Shown here one piece after another: positions 60,740 through 64,000 of a stretch of 64,000 nucleotides of DNA; the stretch's first letter is position 1; each line of letters starts with the position of its first letter. The notes beneath the pieces are model-generated. The model worked only from the letters and a program-made list of their open reading frames with translations, did no database searches and was not told the DNA's origin. Position numbers and translations under genes: made by a program. Location of the stretch: assembly GCF_014205335.1 (NCBI RefSeq), contig NZ_JACHNH010000001.1:8178501-8242500 (forward strand), given 5' to 3'. Source of the stretch: Amorphoplanes digitatis. GTDB taxonomy: Bacteria; Actinomycetota; Actinomycetes; Mycobacteriales; Micromonosporaceae.

Positions 60740-61969
60740 ATGAAGCGCAAAATCCTGCTCCGCCTGAGCCTCCCGGCCGTCGCCGTGCTGCTCGCCCCCC
60801 TCGCCGCCGCTCCCGCCTTCGCGGCCGCCCCTGCCGCACCGACCATCACCCAGGTCGGCACCACGGCCGTGATCGGGCAGACGACGAAGTTCAAGTTCAC
60901 CGAGGCCGACGGCAGCGAGCCCGCCGAGTACCACTGGATGATCAACGGCGGCGAGCTGACCGGTACCGCCATCGCGACCGATGGCAAGGCGACCGCGAAG
61001 ATCCTCTCCACCCGCGCGTTCAACCAGCTCCAGGTCTACGCGGTCGGTGCGGACGGCAGCGTCGGCGACGACGCGAACGTCCTCTACGCCGCTTCCGACC
61101 CCGCCGCGTACGCGGACCAGGACCTCGACGGGGACGGCCGGCCCGACCTCGCCGCGGTGGTCGGCGAGACGCTGCTGGAGGCCGACGGCAAGGGCACCGG
61201 CGGCAAGGTCCGCGTCCCGGCGATCGACCTCGCGCCGGACGGCAACGGGGTGGGCGGCACCTTCGCCGGCCTGCAGCTCATCACCGGCAAGTTCCGCGGC
61301 GGCCCGTTCGAGGACTACTTCGCCTACCGCCCCAGCGACGGTTACGCCTTCATCTACGACGGGCTCGGCGAGGCCGACCAGAACAACCCCGGGCTGGTGG
61401 CGAAGCACGAACACACCGTGTCCGGTGGCATGTTCTCCGATTGGGACGGCAACAACCCGACCCAGCTGGTCAACGCCTACGACGCCGCCGGCGCCCACCA
61501 GAGCATTCCCGACCTCCTCGGCGTTCTGGGCAACGCGGAGAGCGGATACCACCTGGAGTACTACGTCTCGTTCGGCTGGGGCACCGGCTTCTACCAGTCG
61601 CCGGTCGACACCACCGCGAGCACGCCGGACGGCGGCAGCGACTGGGAGAACTGGCAGCTCGCCACGAAGCTGCTGCCGAGCGGCACGGCGGTGAGCCTGT
61701 GGAACCCGTCGACGGGCGCGCTCTACCTCTGGGAGGGTGTCACCTTCGACAGCGAGAGCGGCCGGCTGTCGTACACGCAGTACAAGCTGTCGGCGAACTT
61801 CCTCACCGGCGCCAACGGCACCACGCTGCGGCTCACCGACTTCGACGCGGACGGCGTGGCGGACATCTGGGGCGTCTCGGCCGGCTCGGTCACGGCGTAC
61901 CAGGTCAGCGGCCTCTCACAGACCGGCACCGCGAAGATCAAGGCCAAGGCCCCGCAGCCGCTGGCGTGA
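60740..61969 (+). CDS. Secreted protein with FG-GAP/VCBS-like calcium repeats
   Basis: A 409-residue exported protein: signal peptide (KRKILLRLSLPAVAVLLAPL), a PKD/Ig-like beta domain (about 35-115) and a propeller-like region with DQDLDGDGRPDL and DFDADGVADIW, which match FG-GAP/VCBS Ca-binding loops. No catalytic motif is visible; surface binding is a possible role. ATG 60740 has GGAG 6 bp upstream. It sits between the rhamnose operon and lacI but shows no operator, so a link is unproven. Confidence 0.8.
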   Translation: MKRKILLRLSLPAVAVLLAPLAAAPAFAAAPAAPTITQVGTTAVIGQTTKFKFTEADGSEPAEYHWMINGGELTGTAIATDGKATAKILSTRAFNQLQVYAVGADGSVGDDANVLYAASDPAAYADQDLDGDGRPDLAAVVGETLLEADGKGTGGKVRVPAIDLAPDGNGVGGTFAGLQLITGKFRGGPFEDYFAYRPSDGYAFIYDGLGEADQNNPGLVAKHEHTVSGGMFSDWDGNNPTQLVNAYDAAGAHQSIPDLLGVLGNAESGYHLEYYVSFGWGTGFYQSPVDTTASTPDGGSDWENWQLATKLLPSGTAVSLWNPSTGALYLWEGVTFDSESGRLSYTQYKLSANFLTGANGTTLRLTDFDADGVADIWGVSAGSVTAYQVSGLSQTGTAKIKAKAPQPLA

Positions 61970-62008
61970 CGCACGAGATGCTGTGCCGGGCGTCGCCCGG
62001 CACAGCCA

Positions 62009-63043
62009 TCAGTACGCGCGGGGCCGCACCACGGTGGAGGCCCGGGCGACCAGCTCCGGGACGAAGGTGAGCTGCTGGTGCTCGTGGTCCGGGTTGCCCG
62101 CCTCGTCCAGCACGAGCTGGGCGGCGGCCCGGCCCAGCTCCTGGCGCGGCTGGCGCACCGAGGTCAGCGGCACCGCCGCCGCCGCGGCGAACTCGATGTC
62201 GTCGAAGCCGACGATGGCCAGCTCCTCCGGCACCCGCAGGCCGGCGCCGATGCTCTGCTGGAGCAGGCCGAGCGCGAGCAGGTCGTTGGCGCAGAACGCC
62301 GCGGTCGGCCGGCGCCGGGCCGGTATGCCGGCCAGCCGCTCACCCGCGGAACGCCCCTCGGCGACCGTCAGCGCGGCGGTGGGCAGGTGGATCAGATCGT
62401 CGGGCGGCAGGCCCAGCTCGGCCCAGACCTGCCGGGCGCCCTCCACCCGCTCGCGGACCTGGCCGATCGACTCCGGCCCGCCGACCACCGCGACCCGGGT
62501 GTGCCCCTGCTCGGCCAGGTGCTCGACCGCGATCCGGCCGCCCAGCACGTCATCGACGGCCACCGAGCAGAACACCCCGCCGGCGCCGACCCGGTCGACG
62601 ATGACCACCGGAATGCCCCGGCGGGCGATCTCGGCGAGGTAGGCGGCCTCCGGGTTGACCGGGGTGATCAGGATGCCCTGCACCCGCTGCTGCATGAGGC
62701 GGTCGACGTGCACCTCCTCGCGCTCGGCGCGGCTGTTGCTGTTGCAGATGAACAGCGACAGGTCGGCGTCCTCGGCGGCGAGCTCGATGCCCTGCGCGAC
62801 GTCGTGGAAGAACGGGTTGGTGCCGTCGAGCATCACGTACGCCAGGGTGCGGCTGGTGCCGGCGCGCAGCTGGCGTGCCGACTCGTTGCGCACGAAGCCG
62901 AGCTCGGCCATGGCGCGCTCGACGCGCTCGCGGGTGGCCGGGCTGACCACCTCGGGCCGGTTCATCACGTTTGAAACCGTGCCAAGGGAGACGCCGGCCG
63001 AGCGGGCGACGTCCTTGACGGACGGTGTCCTGCCGTTGACCAA
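62009..63043 (-). CDS. LacI-family transcriptional regulator (rhamnose locus)
   Basis: A 344-residue regulator with the N-terminal helix-turn-helix SVKDVARSAGVSLGTVSNVM, the hinge-helix SARQLRAG region and a periplasmic-binding-protein-like sugar domain (about 60-335). It likely represses the divergent ABC operon, the catabolic operon and itself through the TGAAACGTTTCA-type sites. I prefer TTG 63043, preceded by AGGGGGAG, over ATG 63073. The latter overlaps a -10-like TAGGAT (63077-63072) and would put the operator inside the gene. Confidence 0.93.
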   Translation of the reverse strand: MVNGRTPSVKDVARSAGVSLGTVSNVMNRPEVVSPATRERVERAMAELGFVRNESARQLRAGTSRTLAYVMLDGTNPFFHDVAQGIELAAEDADLSLFICNSNSRAEREEVHVDRLMQQRVQGILITPVNPEAAYLAEIARRGIPVVIVDRVGAGGVFCSVAVDDVLGGRIAVEHLAEQGHTRVAVVGGPESIGQVRERVEGARQVWAELGLPPDDLIHLPTAALTVAEGRSAGERLAGIPARRRPTAAFCANDLLALGLLQQSIGAGLRVPEELAIVGFDDIEFAAAAAVPLTSVRQPRQELGRAAAQLVLDEAGNPDHEHQQLTFVPELVARASTVVRPRAY

Positions 63044-63053
63044 GACTCCCCCT

Positions 63054-63066
63054 TTGAAACGTTGAA
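63054..63066. promoter_or_regulatory. Imperfect LacI-type operator at the lacI gene
   Basis: TTGAAACGTTGAA matches the palindrome TGAAACGTTTCA at 10 of 12 positions. It lies just after the -10 TAGGAT (63077-63072, minus strand) and 10 bp before the preferred start codon, as expected for autoregulation. Confidence 0.6.
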
Positions 63067-63132
63067 GCGACATCCTACGGTACCGGCCGCCCCTGCTCGG
63101 AGCCTGTTACATCTTCGTTTCCGCCGGAAACC

Positions 63133-63162
63133 TTGACACGTGTGATCGGCGCCACCTACCTT
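63133..63162 (+). promoter_or_regulatory. Promoter of the sugar ABC transporter operon
   Basis: TTGACA (63133-63138) and TACCTT (63157-63162) are 18 bp apart on the plus strand. The operator at 63177-63188 follows, covering the start of transcription. Confidence 0.6.
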
Positions 63163-63176
63163 CGTCACACGGCGTA

Positions 63177-63188
63177 TGAAACATTTCA
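63177..63188. promoter_or_regulatory. LacI-type operator of the ABC transporter operon
   Basis: TGAAACATTTCA is a palindrome with one central change from the TGAAACGTTTCA site at the catabolic operon. It lies 22 bp before the GTG of the ABC ATPase gene. Confidence 0.75.
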
Positions 63189-63210
63189 AACACCCTTGTG
63201 GAGGTGGCCC

Positions 63211-64000
63211 GTGGCGACAGCGCCCCCGGCACTCGAGGTACGCGAGGTGACGAAGTCCTTCGGCGCCGTCGCGGCCGTGCAGGGTGTCAGCTTCACCCTG
63301 TACGCGGGCGAGGCGCACGCGATGGTGGGCGAGAACGGCGCGGGCAAGTCCACAATCGTCAAGATGCTCGCCGGGGTCTACCGGCCCGACACCGGCACCC
63401 TCGCCGTCGGCGGCGCCCCGGCCGACTTCGGCGGCCCGGCCGACGCCAAGGCCGCCGGCATCGCCGTCATCTACCAGGAGCCGACGCTCTTCCCCGACCT
63501 GTCGGTCGCCGAGAACATCTCGATGGGCAACCAGCCGCTGACCCGGCTGCGGCAGATCGACCGCCGCGCGATGCACGCCAACGCGACCCGGCTCTTCGCC
63601 CGGCTCGGCGTGCACATCGACCCCGACCGGCCGGCCCGCGGCCTGTCGATCGCCGACCAGCAGCTCGTCGAGATCGCGAAGGCCCTCTCCAGCGAGGCCC
63701 GCATCCTGATCATGGATGAGCCGACCGCCGCGCTCAGCGCGGTCGAGGTCGAGCGGCTCTTCTCGGTAACCCGGGCGCTGCGCGACGAGGGCGCCGCGAT
63801 CATGTTCATCTCGCACCGCTTCGAGGAGATCACCGCGCTCTGCCAGCGGGTCACGATCATGCGCGACGGCCGGCACGTCTGCACCGAGCTCGTCGCCGAC
63901 CTCAGCGTCGACGACATGATCCGCCGGATGGTCGGCCGCGACCTGAGCGCGCTCTTCCCCAAGCAGGACGCCGTCATCGGCGAGACCGTGCTCGAGGTCG
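63211..64000 (+). CDS. Sugar ABC transporter ATP-binding protein (partial at window end)
   Basis: The first 263 codons of a MglA/RbsA/RhaT-type ATPase. Walker A GENGAGKST, Q-loop YQEPTLFPDL, signature region LSIADQQLVEIAKAL, Walker B ILIMDEPTAAL and switch His MFISHRFEE are seen in the first ATPase domain; the second lies past the window. It would power import of a sugar, by context L-rhamnose. GTG 63211 follows GGAGGTGGCCC. The gene is divergent from lacI, and an operator lies in its promoter. Confidence 0.93.
   Translation, partial: MATAPPALEVREVTKSFGAVAAVQGVSFTLYAGEAHAMVGENGAGKSTIVKMLAGVYRPDTGTLAVGGAPADFGGPADAKAAGIAVIYQEPTLFPDLSVAENISMGNQPLTRLRQIDRRAMHANATRLFARLGVHIDPDRPARGLSIADQQLVEIAKALSSEARILIMDEPTAALSAVEVERLFSVTRALRDEGAAIMFISHRFEEITALCQRVTIMRDGRHVCTELVADLSVDDMIRRMVGRDLSALFPKQDAVIGETVLEV

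Noticed and set aside
1..64000. CRISPR arrays, prophage, insertion sequences
   Set aside because: No regularly spaced repeats, integrase, transposase or terminal inverted repeats were seen in reading through the window.

Overview
The window is chromosomal DNA from a very high-GC actinobacterium. GTG starts are frequent, third codon positions are almost always G or C, and secreted polysaccharide- and protein-degrading enzymes are common. A methyl-accepting chemotaxis protein, an ileS T-box, M15/LysM wall enzymes, and c-di-GMP and ECF42-type genes make a motile, filamentous Micromonosporaceae member (Actinoplanes-like) the best guess. This is inference from gene content, not from a marker gene. 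I see no phage, transposase, integrase or CRISPR array.

Layout. 0-9 kb: an SRPBCC protein, a DUF4143 ATPase with direct repeats in front of it, a stand-alone EAL phosphodiesterase of odd base composition, a hybrid sensor kinase, an exported unknown, a GT-C-like membrane protein, a small low-GC membrane protein and a YCII protein. 8.8-9.3 kb: a minus-strand tRNA cluster (Thr-UGU, Asn-GUU, Val-UAC, His-GUG). It is preceded by a 21-codon leader ORF with a strong Shine-Dalgarno, mutually exclusive hairpins and an intrinsic terminator, which together look like a transcription attenuator. 9.4-10.7 kb: a glyoxalase-like gene and a chimeric pseudogene (SARP-type regulator head joined to a methyltransferase tail). 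10.7-31 kb: mostly exported enzymes and enzymes of small-molecule metabolism: M14 carboxypeptidase, GH5 cellulase with CBM2, MsrA, LysM-M15 peptidase, shikimate-dehydrogenase-like protein, LVIVD and DUF305 proteins, Gfo/Idh/MocA oxidoreductase, GH87 alpha-1,3-glucanase, diguanylate cyclase, metzincin protease and a YrdC-domain protein.

31-53 kb: a degraded HigB-like toxin with an intact HigA-like antitoxin; a translational T-box controlling ileS; a lipoprotein, citrate synthase and chemotaxis receptor; a two-component system overlapping a DMT transporter and divergent from an ABC exporter; AlaX, NhaA, a P450, peptide deformylase, an M48 protease, an ECF42 sigma factor with its DGPF partner, and an SAH riboswitch controlling adenosylhomocysteinase.

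52-64 kb: a coherent L-rhamnose catabolic locus. One minus-strand operon, with mostly 4-bp gene overlaps, encodes a bifunctional rhamnulose-1-phosphate aldolase/lactaldehyde dehydrogenase, rhamnulokinase, LutABC lactate oxidation proteins, an arabinose/fucose-isomerase-family protein and an Asp/Glu-racemase-family protein. A LacI regulator and a sugar ABC ATPase lie upstream. Three copies of a TGAAACGTTTCA-type operator sit at the three promoters, so the regulator probably controls uptake, catabolism and itself. The pathway would carry rhamnose to DHAP plus pyruvate, with lactaldehyde made into lactate and lactate oxidised by LutABC.
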